Made by a program: the position numbers and the translations under genes. This document shows positions 17,778 to 26,116 of a stretch of 64,000 bases of DNA, piece after piece. How positions within the stretch are numbered: position 1 is the stretch's first letter; every line of letters begins with the position of its first letter. The DNA comes from an uncultured Robinsoniella sp. (GTDB lineage: Bacteria; Bacillota; Clostridia; Lachnospirales; Lachnospiraceae): positions 1 to 64,000 of the forward strand of contig UQCR01000016.1 in NCBI GenBank assembly GCA_900539655.1, given 5' to 3'. The notes beneath the pieces were generated by a model. That model did no database searches. It was not told the origin of the DNA and worked only from the letters and a program-made list of their open reading frames with translations.

Positions 17778-18260
17778 ATAGATACTGTTTTAAAAGATAT
17801 AGGCGCCTATAAAAATAAACTTATTTCGGCTTTTCTGAATTCCCCCGATATCTGTGAACTGATGCTTGGGAAATCATATACGGAGGACGATGTGGATAAT
17901 GTAGTCTATGATCAGATATTTCCATATTTATATGTGGATGACACGCAAACACAGGAAAAGTCTTACATATGTCTAGAAGTAGACATACCACGCACTTCTA
18001 ATTTCACCATAAAAAATATGAAGCTGATTATCTGGGCATATTGCCATAAAGGTATTATGCGTTATTCCAAGAAGGGCTACGTTGGAACACGGGCTGATTG
18101 TTTATCGGATATGATAGACAGGGAATTAAACGGCTCACAGAAATTTGGTATCGGCGGATTGAAACTCGATTCCATGACGTACTTTATGCCAAGCAAAAAT
18201 CATTACGGCAGACAGCTAATTTATACCATTCCCGAATATCATACGAAAGCGCAGGTGTGA
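17778..18260 (+). CDS. Tail completion protein with non-ATG (probable ATA) start
   Basis: The frame holds coding-type sequence from just after the preceding stop (DTVLKDIGAYKNKLISAFL...), well before its first ATG at 17862. AAGGAGG at 17761-17767 lies 10 nt before ATA at 17778, and no ATG, GTG or TTG occurs in frame between. The nearby ATG at 17770 is in another frame and stops after three codons. Either ATA starts translation or a one-base change broke the normal start. The product (about 160 aa) fits a tail terminator/completion protein by order and the segment YICLEVDIPR. Confidence 0.6.
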   Translation: MDTVLKDIGAYKNKLISAFLNSPDICELMLGKSYTEDDVDNVVYDQIFPYLYVDDTQTQEKSYICLEVDIPRTSNFTIKNMKLIIWAYCHKGIMRYSKKGYVGTRADCLSDMIDRELNGSQKFGIGGLKLDSMTYFMPSKNHYGRQLIYTIPEYHTKAQV

Positions 18261-18261
18261 C

Positions 18262-19023
18262 ATGAATCTATACAGCGCTTATGATTACCTATGTAATGAA
18301 CCATATTACATAGAAGGAATCGGAAATGTAAGGTGCCCGACACTGCGTGAAATAAGAAGGATTACTTATAACCACTTTTCGCTGTTCTCAAATATTCTGT
18401 CTATGACGCTTGAAACTTATGTTGATACCTTTGGTCTTACTGAGGCATTTCAATCTTTAGACGAAGAACAACGGTCAAAATATTCTATTTTCTACCTGAT
18501 GTTATTTGGCAATACACAGTTGCTTTTAAGTATGCTGAAACTATTTATTGTCGACAGCATCAAGCTTAATGAAGAAACCAATGAGTTTATTACATATAAT
18601 ATGGATGAAAATGGAAAAGAAAACAACGTAGGAATTATTTGCAATGAGAATTTCGACACCTTACGGAATGAGCTTCAATGTATATTAGGCATTAAAGAGC
18701 CGGCAGAAAAAGAACAAAAGTTTAAAAATGAGTATGCCCGAAAAATGTATGAGCAATTTAAGCAGCACGCTCAAAAACAAAAAAAGGAAAGTGATGAAAA
18801 CTTTGCATTCGATAATATGATAAAAAAATACTGCACTCATAACAAGGTAGGAATTAATATAATGAATGTATGGGATATGACATATTATCAGTTTGTTACC
18901 ATGTTCAAAGAGTATGGTAATGGAAGGCAGCATGACTTTAGTGATATGATGGCTGCAAACACTTTCTCTTATAAGAAATCCACCGATTATAAGGCGATGG
19001 ACTACATGAAAAAAATTGAATAA
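18262..19023 (+). CDS. Hypothetical protein, possible tail assembly factor
   Basis: 253 residues, directly after the tail completion gene (1-nt gap) and before the major tail protein. Helical, with a charged middle (EKEQKFKNEYARKMYEQF) and a C-terminal domain containing MNVWDMTYYQFVTMFKEYG, a pattern seen in proteins acting like tail assembly chaperones. No family was firmly recognised. A terminator follows. Confidence 0.5.
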   Translation: MNLYSAYDYLCNEPYYIEGIGNVRCPTLREIRRITYNHFSLFSNILSMTLETYVDTFGLTEAFQSLDEEQRSKYSIFYLMLFGNTQLLLSMLKLFIVDSIKLNEETNEFITYNMDENGKENNVGIICNENFDTLRNELQCILGIKEPAEKEQKFKNEYARKMYEQFKQHAQKQKKESDENFAFDNMIKKYCTHNKVGINIMNVWDMTYYQFVTMFKEYGNGRQHDFSDMMAANTFSYKKSTDYKAMDYMKKIE

Positions 19024-19036
19024 TTATAAAACTAAT

Positions 19037-19062
19037 ACCACTGTTGATCAGTGGCTTTTTTA
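19037..19062 (+). terminator. Intrinsic terminator between 18262 gene and major tail protein
   Basis: CCACTG (19038-19043) pairs with CAGTGG (19049-19054), loop TTGAT, then CTTTTTTA. Confidence 0.7.
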
Positions 19063-19079
19063 TTTTAAGGAGGAAATTT

Positions 19080-19817
19080 ATGAACGATATTAATATGGCG
19101 AACAGGCAGTGTTGTGATCTCGATATTAGAGATTATAAAACAAAAGCACCCTGGATGGATGCTAAATTCTGTAATACCACTACAATGGGATTCTCCAGTG
19201 ATCCTGTATTTGCAATGAAAAAAGGGGCTAAGGCGATCAAGTTTGATAATCCTCTTGATGGTACTATTGCCCTAACATTCCAAATGGCTCCGTTTCGGCT
19301 TTATGCTATGCTGAGCGACGGTGAAGTAGAAACTTCTGCTGTTATTGCAAGAAAAGAAACTGTCAAAGCAACTGCAGCTGGAACTCTTACTTTGTCAAAT
19401 GTTCCGGTTTCCGGCACTGTATTTGTTTATGCGGAAGATGATTGGGGAGGCACAGCGATTAAGGGCACTGTAGCAGAAAAAGCATTTACCGCTACAACGG
19501 AGGGTGCTATTGCATTAAATACCTCATATGTTGTTGGTTACTTAGAAGCAAAAACTGATGGTGTCAAGAGAATTGTGTTCAATAATACAAGAGTACCAAA
19601 AGACTTCTATATTCAAATGTCTACATTAGACAAAAATGAATCTGGAGAGATTGTGCCGGTTAGAATGACAGCTTATAAAGCGAGCCCGCAGAGAAATCTC
19701 GACTTATCCTTCTCTTCTGAAGGAGATCCAGCAGAGATCACGATCACGTGTGACTGCCTGGAAGACGAAAATGGTGACGTTCTGGATATGATTGAAATCA
19801 CTGACGAAGTAGCGTAA
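19080..19817 (+). CDS. Major tail (tube) protein
   Basis: ATG at 19080 is preceded by AAGGAGG; an in-frame ATG at 19044 overlaps the terminator and is unlikely. 245 residues, beta-rich, Thr/Ala-rich insert in the middle (TAAGTLTLSNVPVSGTVFVY) that reads as a surface domain, and an N-terminus similar in style to Firmicutes siphophage tail tubes. It would polymerise into hexameric rings around the tape measure. Its own strong ribosome binding site fits a highly expressed gene. Confidence 0.72.
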   Translation: MNDINMANRQCCDLDIRDYKTKAPWMDAKFCNTTTMGFSSDPVFAMKKGAKAIKFDNPLDGTIALTFQMAPFRLYAMLSDGEVETSAVIARKETVKATAAGTLTLSNVPVSGTVFVYAEDDWGGTAIKGTVAEKAFTATTEGAIALNTSYVVGYLEAKTDGVKRIVFNNTRVPKDFYIQMSTLDKNESGEIVPVRMTAYKASPQRNLDLSFSSEGDPAEITITCDCLEDENGDVLDMIEITDEVA

Positions 19818-19826
19818 GCATACATA

Positions 19827-19855
19827 GAGGGTGGGTAACAACTCATCCTCTTTTA
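19827..19855 (+). terminator. Terminator-like hairpin after major tail gene
   Basis: GAGGGTGGGT pairs imperfectly with ACTCATCCTC, followed by TTTTA, 10 nt after the stop. Confidence 0.5.
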
Positions 19856-19871
19856 AAGGAGGAATAATATA

Positions 19872-20105
19872 TTGATTAGAGAATGTAATGTATTAATGAG
19901 AAATAATCTTGTGATGGTAGTAGACTTTGATGGTAAAAAAGTCCAGATGCCAACGGATAACAGCGAAGAGGATAAAATTTATGTTGAATTACAGAATAAT
20001 AAATTTACGGTAACCTCAAAAGATAAATATGATAATTTTTCGAAACCTGTTAAAAAAGAAAAAGCTGTATTCAAAAAAGAACAGCGTGTGATAGATAATG
20101 AGTGA
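19872..20105 (+). CDS. Small hypothetical tail-region protein, 77 aa
   Basis: TTG start with AAGGAGG about 9 nt upstream. The 77-residue product is beta-rich at the N-terminus (MIRECNVLMRNNLVMVVDFDGKKV) and lysine-rich at the C-terminus. It sits where tape-measure chaperones often lie, but it is small and no family was recognised. Confidence 0.6.
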   Translation: MIRECNVLMRNNLVMVVDFDGKKVQMPTDNSEEDKIYVELQNNKFTVTSKDKYDNFSKPVKKEKAVFKKEQRVIDNE

Positions 20106-20107
20106 TA

Positions 20108-20155
20108 AGGGAGTATAACACTTGTTATTTATACAAGATTGTTGTACTCCCTATT
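20108..20155 (+). terminator. Intrinsic terminator with long stem
   Basis: GGGAGTA pairs with TACTCCC around an inner ACA/TGT and TTGT/ACAA stem, followed by TATTTTTT. It ends the unit beginning with the major tail gene. Confidence 0.65.
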
Positions 20156-20179
20156 TTTTACGGAATGGAGGTGATATTA

Positions 20180-20359
20180 ATTAATACTAAAAAGTTTGAT
20201 AAAGAATACAGTTGTCAGTGGACATTAGAATATCTGTATCTGAAAAAATGTGGGATTCCGTATACATTTGTTAAAACGGAGAATAACGTAACCACTTGGA
20301 AATACAAAAAGAATTACCAGCTCTTCGATGCTTTGAAGAATTTCTATAAGAATTTATAA
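20180..20359 (+). CDS. Small hypothetical protein, 59 aa, probable ATT start
   Basis: GGAGGTGAT at 20167-20175 is ideally placed for ATT at 20180 (8 nt from GGAGG). In-frame ATG at 20165 and GTG at 20171 sit inside the ribosome binding site, and the more distant GTG at 20102 has none and crosses the terminator. The product (NTKKFDKEYSCQWTLEYLYL...) is basic and aromatic-rich. Function unknown. Confidence 0.55.
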   Translation: MNTKKFDKEYSCQWTLEYLYLKKCGIPYTFVKTENNVTTWKYKKNYQLFDALKNFYKNL

Positions 20360-20378
20360 GGGAAGTAGGTGCCGATAT

Positions 20379-20495
20379 TTGAAGAAATTTCTCAAATCAC
20401 AATGGGGAGCCGGGTTATTAGGATGTGTTTTTGGTATCGCCATTGCTAATTTGATTGTATTGCCGGCTATTAAATATTGGTTATATATTTTTTAA
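20379..20495 (+). CDS. Tiny membrane protein, 38 aa
   Basis: TTG start at 20379 with GGGAAG/AGG upstream. Sequence: short basic N-terminus (MKKFLKSQW), then one long hydrophobic segment (GAGLLGCVFGIAIANLIVL) and a short aromatic tail, so a single-pass membrane peptide. Function unknown; tiny membrane peptides are common in phages. Confidence 0.5.
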   Translation: MKKFLKSQWGAGLLGCVFGIAIANLIVLPAIKYWLYIF

Positions 20496-20528
20496 TAATT
20501 GTATTCACAAATAAAGAGAGGGTTTAAC

Positions 20529-20678
20529 ATGAAAAAAATTAAATTTTATTTAAAACAGTTCTTGCCATTAACTTATTATTCAAAATACAGAGTCCAGAAT
20601 GGGTATAAAGAATTAGCAATCTGGACTCAGTGGTTTGGCAAACCTTTTAATATTAAAAGATTTACATTAACTAATTAA
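20529..20678 (+). CDS. Small basic protein, 49 aa
   Basis: ATG at 20529 follows GAGAGGG. 49 residues, rich in Lys, Tyr, Phe and Trp (MKKIKFYLKQFLPLTYY...). No recognised family. The short length and a good ribosome binding site make it a plausible but unproven gene. Confidence 0.45.
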   Translation: MKKIKFYLKQFLPLTYYSKYRVQNGYKELAIWTQWFGKPFNIKRFTLTN

Positions 20679-20785
20679 TGGAATTCCGTTCCATTACATT
20701 TTGGACACGGTGGCATAGTATCTGTATTATCATCTAATACTACCACTTGTCCACATCTAAGTAAATTTACAAAATGTCTCTACCA
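20675..20785 (-). pseudogene. Remnant of a small reverse-strand zinc-ribbon gene
   Basis: Read on the minus strand, one frame ends with RCGQVVVLDDNTDTMPPCP, then KCNGTEFH and a stop at 20677-20675. The preceding stretch ETFCKFT that would complete the first metal knuckle is in a different frame, with a stop at the junction. No start codon opens the second frame. This looks like a frameshifted small zinc-ribbon gene, related in its CPKCxGTEF motif to the intron-borne gene at 28142-28585. Confidence 0.4.
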
Positions 20786-20873
20786 GACAAAGTTCAGTCG
20801 TCTGGCAGGGGCATTTTTACATGGAGAGTAACAGACTGAACTACTCTCCTCCCCCTATTAAAAGAAAGAAGTG

Positions 20874-21368
20874 ATGAAAATAAAAGAATGTATTATGTTA
20901 GCAATTGATTCCTCTACCTCAAAATCGGGGATCGCTATTTTTAAAAATGGCGCCTATCAGGAAAGTAGCCTTTTAGATTGTACTAACTTTAAAAATATGG
21001 AAGATCGGTTCAAAGAGATGTCTTTGAAATTGATCCATATATTAGACAAATACAAACCGTATATAATTTATATAGAAGAAACCGTTGTAAATAGAAATGT
21101 TGCCGTGCAAAGATTTCTCACCAGGCTCCAAGGGGTAATCTATGGCTATTGTGTACTAAATGACTGCGAGTTCAACACAATTAGACCGACATCGTGGAGA
21201 AAATTAGCTGGGATTAATCAAAAGGGTAAAAAACGTGATGATTTGAAGAAACTTGCTATTAATGCAGTATATCAGCGATTAGGAATTATTGTTGGCGATG
21301 ATGAAGCTGAAGCTATTCTTATTGGAATTGCTGCTCTGGAGTTATATAAACAAAGGACACCTGTATGA
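20874..21368 (+). CDS. RuvC-like Holliday junction resolvase
   Basis: The ATG at 20874 is preceded by GAAAGAAGTG; a GTG at 20871 is also in frame. 164 residues with the RNase H-fold RuvC layout: first Asp in MLAIDSSTSKSG, Glu pair in IYIEET, TRLQGVIYGYC helix, PTSWRK, and the final acidic pair in GDDEAEAILIG. It would cleave Holliday or branched junctions during replication or before packaging. Its place inside the tail module is unusual. It overlaps the next gene by 4 nt (ATGA). Confidence 0.82.
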   Translation: MKIKECIMLAIDSSTSKSGIAIFKNGAYQESSLLDCTNFKNMEDRFKEMSLKLIHILDKYKPYIIYIEETVVNRNVAVQRFLTRLQGVIYGYCVLNDCEFNTIRPTSWRKLAGINQKGKKRDDLKKLAINAVYQRLGIIVGDDEAEAILIGIAALELYKQRTPV

Positions 21369-21589
21369 CATCGATGGAATTAGAAAAATTTATATTCGAA
21401 AGAAATCATCAACTATCACGCGAAGAGATATTGCAAGTAATTAATGTAACGAAAAACCCAATGATTGACCATATTTTATTTAATAATGGAGAGTGGTCTA
21501 TGTGGGATAAATCTGGTAGTTTTTATTGTTTTACTCAAAAAAACAAGTTAAAAGGAGAATATAATGCCCAGAATAAAAACAGTTATTGA
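21365..21589 (+). CDS. Hypothetical protein, 74 aa
   Basis: Starts inside the RuvC-like stop (ATGA overlap), so it is translationally coupled to it. 74 residues, mixed helix and aromatic C-terminus (DHILFNNGEWSMWDKSGSFY). No recognised family. Overlaps the next start by 26 nt. Confidence 0.55.
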   Translation: MTSMELEKFIFERNHQLSREEILQVINVTKNPMIDHILFNNGEWSMWDKSGSFYCFTQKNKLKGEYNAQNKNSY

Positions 21590-21743
21590 AGATAAAAATA
21601 AAATAACAACTATTAAAGAAGAGGATGATTGTATTACATTAGGAGTATATGAAAAAAAAATGACACCTAATTTTATAGGCGCCATTCAAAACGGTACAAA
21701 AATCACTGCAACAAAAAACAAAATCACATTTCAAGTACTGTAA
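21564..21743 (+). CDS. Small hypothetical protein, 59 aa
   Basis: ATG at 21564 with AAGGAG 8 nt upstream, overlapping the previous gene. MPRIKTVIEDKNKITTIKEE... is Lys/Thr/Ile rich and likely a small beta protein. Its 3' end overlaps the convergent gene at 21724-21966 by 20 nt. Confidence 0.5.
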   Translation: MPRIKTVIEDKNKITTIKEEDDCITLGVYEKKMTPNFIGAIQNGTKITATKNKITFQVL

Positions 21744-21966
21744 ACACACCATTGCCATTATCTTTTAGTTTCCGATTGGTTTTAATTATAATTTTGTTTG
21801 CATATTCTATTGTTTCAATTTCAAAACCGTTTGGATAAGTAGATTTGCGATGAATACAGTCCGCTGTAATTTTTAAATTTTCTTGTTTGATTTCAGAGAA
21901 ATCTTTGCAAAATCCAGAGGTGTCAAGCGAATACTCACCATTACCAGAAAACGTATATTCGTACAT
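21724..21966 (-). CDS. Reverse-strand moron, hypothetical 80-aa protein
   Basis: On the minus strand ATG at 21966 is preceded by AAAGGAG with good spacing and by a near-consensus promoter at 22014-22042. The 80-residue product (MYEYTFSGNGEYSLDTSG...) is beta-rich with no known motif. It is the only well-supported reverse-strand gene with its own promoter in the tail module outside the intron, so it may be expressed in the lysogen. Convergent with 21564-21743. Confidence 0.62.
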   Translation of the reverse strand: MYEYTFSGNGEYSLDTSGFCKDFSEIKQENLKITADCIHRKSTYPNGFEIETIEYANKIIIKTNRKLKDNGNGVFTVLEM

Positions 21967-22013
21967 ATAAAAACTCCTTTCTATGATTACTTGGCTTAAA
22001 TGCCTGTAAGTAA

Positions 22014-22042
22014 ATTATAGAGGAAAATAAAGGAAATATCAA
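22014..22042 (-). promoter_or_regulatory. Sigma-A type promoter for the reverse-strand moron
   Basis: Minus strand: -35 TTGATA (22042-22037), 17-nt spacer, -10 TATAAT (22019-22014). It reads toward the gene starting at 21966. Confidence 0.75.
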
Positions 22043-22100
22043 CAATAACATTTAGATTATCAGCTTATTTAAAAGCTGTTTTAACATTGGAGGAAAAATT

Positions 22101-22856
22101 ATGAATTTTAATATTACAAAAACTGTTTTAACACTAAAAGAAGCAAATGACTTTATCAATAATGTTGCTTATGCTGGATTCTCAAAAACTGAGGATGGAT
22201 CAATTCAATACAGTCCATTCTTTCAGAAATTGGAATTAAAATCTAATTTTCTGGATTATTACACCGATTATCAGCACCATGAAAAGGTTGCGGATGATTA
22301 TGCGGATTTTGCAAATTTTGACTTTGAATTTGACAGTAGAACAAGCCGAATCTACTCTTCCATTCAGTTCAAAGATATCCTGGAGTACATAGATGAAAAG
22401 GTGGAATATATTAAAAGTCAGGCTTTTTCTAATTCAAACACAAATGATAAAAATTTCGAAGAACTGTTTGTTATGTATTTGTCACCATTAGTCTCCAAAC
22501 TGAATGAGATGTGTGAAAAAGAAACGCAGCGTATAGAACATGAAACCAAAGCTCTTATGGAAGCCGAAAGATTATCAAAAGCCCAGACAAAACAACTGGA
22601 ATATTTAAATGCGGTAAACGAAAATTTCACTCCCGAAGAACGTGCTAATTTAGAGAAATCTATGGCTGATAAAAATGTAGATATGAATGATCTTTTATCT
22701 ACATTAGCCGATAAGTATTTTATGAGCGACAAACACAATGACAACATCGAAAGTCTATTTGGTAGCCAGCAGGAAACTATCAAAAAACAGAATGCGGAGA
22801 TTAAAGAACTGAAATCCAAAGAGAATGCCCGTAATGTAATCAACTATAGAAATTAG
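22101..22856 (+). CDS. Hypothetical tail-region protein with long coiled coil
   Basis: 251 residues with a strong GGAGGAAAAATT ribosome binding site. The N-terminal ~120 residues are aromatic and acidic (ADFANFDFEFDSRT). The rest is helical and charged, ending with KKQNAEIKELKSKEN, a coiled coil. Its place between tail tube and tape measure suggests a tape-measure chaperone or assembly factor, but this is inference; no family was recognised. Confidence 0.55.
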   Translation: MNFNITKTVLTLKEANDFINNVAYAGFSKTEDGSIQYSPFFQKLELKSNFLDYYTDYQHHEKVADDYADFANFDFEFDSRTSRIYSSIQFKDILEYIDEKVEYIKSQAFSNSNTNDKNFEELFVMYLSPLVSKLNEMCEKETQRIEHETKALMEAERLSKAQTKQLEYLNAVNENFTPEERANLEKSMADKNVDMNDLLSTLADKYFMSDKHNDNIESLFGSQQETIKKQNAEIKELKSKENARNVINYRN

Positions 22857-22864
22857 GTGATAAA

Positions 22865-23263
22865 ATGGCAGTAATAAATTCAATTGGAGCATTAAAAGCG
22901 ATTGCGCTCCAAAAAATGACAGCGGCTCATAACGAGGCAAGAGCAGCCTCATTTGTTGATTTAGAAATGGAAGTCGGGCATTATTATGACGGAACTGTAC
23001 CAGATGTTTATATACGTACCGGCACACTCATGGAATCGCCCGATGTCAGCCCCGTATCCAAAGGCGGAAATTCTGTAGAATTTGAAGCCAAGATGGATGA
23101 CAGTATATCTTATAGTACCGGTACCTATAATGGATTACAGGTAATAACCGCTACCAACGAAGGAACAAGCGGTACAATTGGTAATCATGGATACTGGGAA
23201 CGGGCAAAAGAAGAAATGAAGGACAATACCATTAGTACATATTCAAAATATTTTAGTAGATAA
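22865..23263 (+). CDS. HK97 gp10-like minor tail/tail completion protein
   Basis: 132 residues, 8 nt after the previous stop. It has a helical N-terminus followed by YIRTGTLMESPDVSP and a beta region ending YWERAKEEMK, a pattern resembling HK97 gp10-type proteins (conserved RTGxL). Such proteins join or complete tail assembly, though they usually lie before the major tail gene. Confidence 0.6.
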   Translation: MAVINSIGALKAIALQKMTAAHNEARAASFVDLEMEVGHYYDGTVPDVYIRTGTLMESPDVSPVSKGGNSVEFEAKMDDSISYSTGTYNGLQVITATNEGTSGTIGNHGYWERAKEEMKDNTISTYSKYFSR

Positions 23264-23288
23264 GCATCTCACATGAGGTGCTTTTTTA
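23263..23288 (+). terminator. Intrinsic terminator before the tape measure gene
   Basis: AGCATCTC pairs with GAGGTGCT (one G-T), 4-nt loop, then TTTTT. Directly overlaps the end of the gp10-like gene. Confidence 0.7.
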
Positions 23289-23308
23289 ATGTAAAAAGGG
23301 GGATTTAA

Positions 23309-25684
23309 ATGGCTGAAGATTTTATCCTGCGAGTCCGGGGTGAACTAGACCTAAGCTCAGCAGAACGCCAATGGAGTACTTTTATATCATCTAAAGACAA
23401 AACGTCCTTTGTGGTAAAAGCAGATCTTGATTTTGGCAACACTTTAAAAGAAGTGGATCAAATTAAATCTAAGATTGCAAAAGAGTTTGAAGGTGCTCTT
23501 GGGATCGACAGTAAAACGGCAAAGCGTTATGCGAATGCGCAATACAACGAAAGTCGTAAAGAGCACAAAAAATACATAGCAGATGTTAACAAAGCAGAAA
23601 ATGAGGTGGCTGCTAATAAAAGGAAACAACTTCAGATAGCCACTAGGGAAGAAAGTGCCAGAAGAAAAAAAGAAGAAGCTGTAGAAAGTCGCTGGCAAAA
23701 AAATTTATATAATCAAGAGCAAGCTCAAGCTAAACAGGTTGCTAAGATCAAAGAAAATGATCTAAAGCAAACACGGAAAGCGGATGCAACTGATAGGCAC
23801 CGACAGGTTCAGCAGCAAGTTGCAGAAATGAAAGCTAATGCTTATTCGAAAAATGCTCACAACAATTCCCTTGTTGAATCGGGAAAATCGAATATAGCAA
23901 AATGGACATCTGAGTATAAGGATAGGGCTAAACAGATTGCTAAGATACAAAGCGATTTTCAAGATGGCAAATTTTTATCAAAATCATCTTCGATGTCAAA
24001 AAGTTTAAGACCCTATTCCAATCAAGAAACAGAACTGCTTAAACAGGCAAGACAGTACGAAAAAATTTACAACAATGCTTCTAGTAATATCCAAAGACAT
24101 TTTAATCCAGAAGATTCTTTTAAGTTAAATGATAAAGCTTTAATAGCAAATTTCAACAATTTGGAAGACTCTGCTAAACGATTTGGTAATACCATGAAAG
24201 CTGTTTCTAATGATTCGTCAGGATTTATTTCAACTTTCGAAGCCACCACAGCATCAAACAAAACATTGACTTGGTTAAACAACAATACAAAAGCCGCCAA
24301 GAAATATGGTGACGCTTTAAAGCAATTAGCAGAACAGCAACGCAATAATACTGATAAAAGTATTGCTGGGGATCTACAGAAACAAGTAAATGACATCAAA
24401 GCCAAAGCCTCTCTTGAAGGTTTGACTGGTAATGGGTTTTTTGGCGAAATTGGACGTGGGTTTAAAGCAATCTCCCAGTTTGTCGGAGTATATGGTATTT
24501 TACAACGTGTGGTTAGTACGGTTGGGCAGATGGGAACCGAAGTCATCAAAGTCGATGATGCTATAACACAGTTGCGAATGTCAACTGGCGCAAGCGCAGG
24601 CGATGCTTCAAAGATGATGAAAACTTATTCAGAAATGGGCAAAGAGCTGAAAGCAACTGGTGTAGATGTAGCAACCAGCGCAACTGAATGGCTCAAGCAA
24701 GGGAAAACAATCAAGGAATCTAATGCTTTAGCTAAGGATTCAATTGTTCTATCTAAAATTGGCGATTTATCTTCTGAGGATTCTACCAAATATCTGACAA
24801 GCGCAATGAAGGGGTATGATGTTGCGGTTGAAGATACCAGTAACATTATCGATAAATTATCAGCAGTGGATCTTGTATCTGCGACAGATGTTGGCGGTCT
24901 GGCAACCGGTATGTCGGAAGTTGCAGCTAATGCAGATTTGGCTGGCATATCAATGGATAAATTATTAGGTTACTTGGCAGTAATCGGGGAAACCACTCAG
25001 CAAGGAATGTCATCTGTTGGTACTTCACTTAATGCAGTTTTCTCCAGAATGGGTAATATTAAACTTTCTCGTTTAAAAGATTATCAAAATGACGACGGGG
25101 AAGATCTTTCAAACGTAGAAACCGTTTTGAAAGGTGAAGGGTTATCTCTAAGAAATGCGGAAGGTGAATTCCGAAACTTCGGTGATGTTCTGGACGAGAC
25201 TGCAAACAAATGGGATTCCTTCTCTTCTGTTTCACAACGTGCTGTTGCGAGCGCTTTTGCTGGTACTCATCACATGAATGATTTTATAATCTTAATGCAG
25301 AACTATGGCACTGCAATGGATTATAGCAAGGAATCGGCAAATTCATCTGGGCAAGCGCTTGAAAAGTTTTCTAGTTATCAGGATTCATTGACGGGTAAAT
25401 TGGAAGGATTTGAAAATTCATTTCAAAATATCTCTTCGTCTGTCCTTGATTCTGATTTTTTAAAATCTGGTTTAGATATGGGATCTGGATTTTTAGATTT
25501 CCTAGATTCTATTATAGATAAAATAGGCATATTGACACCTTTATTAGCGGGGGCTGGATTAGGTGTTGGTATTTCAAAATTTGTAAAGAACTTCGATCAG
25601 CCACAAATCCACAGGCTGTCTCAGTTTTCCGATATTTCTGAGTGGGTCTATTATGGGGGAGAATATGTCATAATGGCGGCATAA
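23309..25684 (+). CDS. Tape measure protein, N-terminal exon (unspliced frame stops at 25684)
   Basis: The frame encodes 791 residues unspliced, but the true exon is inferred to end at 25618 or 25619. The N-terminal ~350 residues are charged coiled coil (KAENEVAANKRKQLQIATREESARRKKE). From about 385 on, it has the TP901/phage tape-measure core (SQFVGVYGILQRVV, VDDAITQLRMSTGASAGDASK, GGLATGMSEVAANADLAGISMDKLLGYLAVIGETTQQG). It ends with a hydrophobic segment ILTPLLAGAGLGVGISKF. The residues after HRL (25619 onward) belong to the intron. Full function needs joining to the frame at 28644. Confidence 0.85.
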   Translation: MAEDFILRVRGELDLSSAERQWSTFISSKDKTSFVVKADLDFGNTLKEVDQIKSKIAKEFEGALGIDSKTAKRYANAQYNESRKEHKKYIADVNKAENEVAANKRKQLQIATREESARRKKEEAVESRWQKNLYNQEQAQAKQVAKIKENDLKQTRKADATDRHRQVQQQVAEMKANAYSKNAHNNSLVESGKSNIAKWTSEYKDRAKQIAKIQSDFQDGKFLSKSSSMSKSLRPYSNQETELLKQARQYEKIYNNASSNIQRHFNPEDSFKLNDKALIANFNNLEDSAKRFGNTMKAVSNDSSGFISTFEATTASNKTLTWLNNNTKAAKKYGDALKQLAEQQRNNTDKSIAGDLQKQVNDIKAKASLEGLTGNGFFGEIGRGFKAISQFVGVYGILQRVVSTVGQMGTEVIKVDDAITQLRMSTGASAGDASKMMKTYSEMGKELKATGVDVATSATEWLKQGKTIKESNALAKDSIVLSKIGDLSSEDSTKYLTSAMKGYDVAVEDTSNIIDKLSAVDLVSATDVGGLATGMSEVAANADLAGISMDKLLGYLAVIGETTQQGMSSVGTSLNAVFSRMGNIKLSRLKDYQNDDGEDLSNVETVLKGEGLSLRNAEGEFRNFGDVLDETANKWDSFSSVSQRAVASAFAGTHHMNDFIILMQNYGTAMDYSKESANSSGQALEKFSSYQDSLTGKLEGFENSFQNISSSVLDSDFLKSGLDMGSGFLDFLDSIIDKIGILTPLLAGAGLGVGISKFVKNFDQPQIHRLSQFSDISEWVYYGGEYVIMAA

Positions 25685-26116
25685 ACAATTCCATGAGAAG
25701 AAAGTTCTAAAATAACAAGAGGATTAATTGCTTGAATCCCTAATACTAATTACGCTACAACATGACCGCGAGGTGGGTGTGAATGCAGATGAAAATCAAA
25801 AAAGTTAATTAGTTGCATATGGTAAAACATAACAAAGCACCGTTTGGTGTCCTAAGTGCGTATCTTTAAAAATGGGTAATAAGCAGCTAGCCATACCAAC
25901 GTTTAGTAATGCTATATAATCCGGTAGTAAAAATAGCCAACGCTATGCCGGGATAAAAGTATGAATGGTCTGGAGTGTTCAACGGGCACCACTCCTCGCA
26001 GTAATTGAGGCCAAAGTTCAAATTGCTGTTAATGTATGTCCTAAGTGTAAAATATATAATACCTTCAAAATATTAACTTAATTTTTGTACAGTTTTTTGA
26101 TTTGCTCACATTTATG

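Noticed and set aside
20102..20179. Upstream extension of the small protein at 20180 from GTG 20102
   Set aside because: It would run through the terminator stem, lacks a ribosome binding site, and has no protein-like sequence.
24067..24549. Long reverse-strand frames opposite the tape measure and baseplate genes (for example 24067-24549, 41908-42402, 48848-49294)
   Set aside because: No ribosome binding sites or promoters, low-complexity products, and clear coding signal on the plus strand make these antisense shadows.
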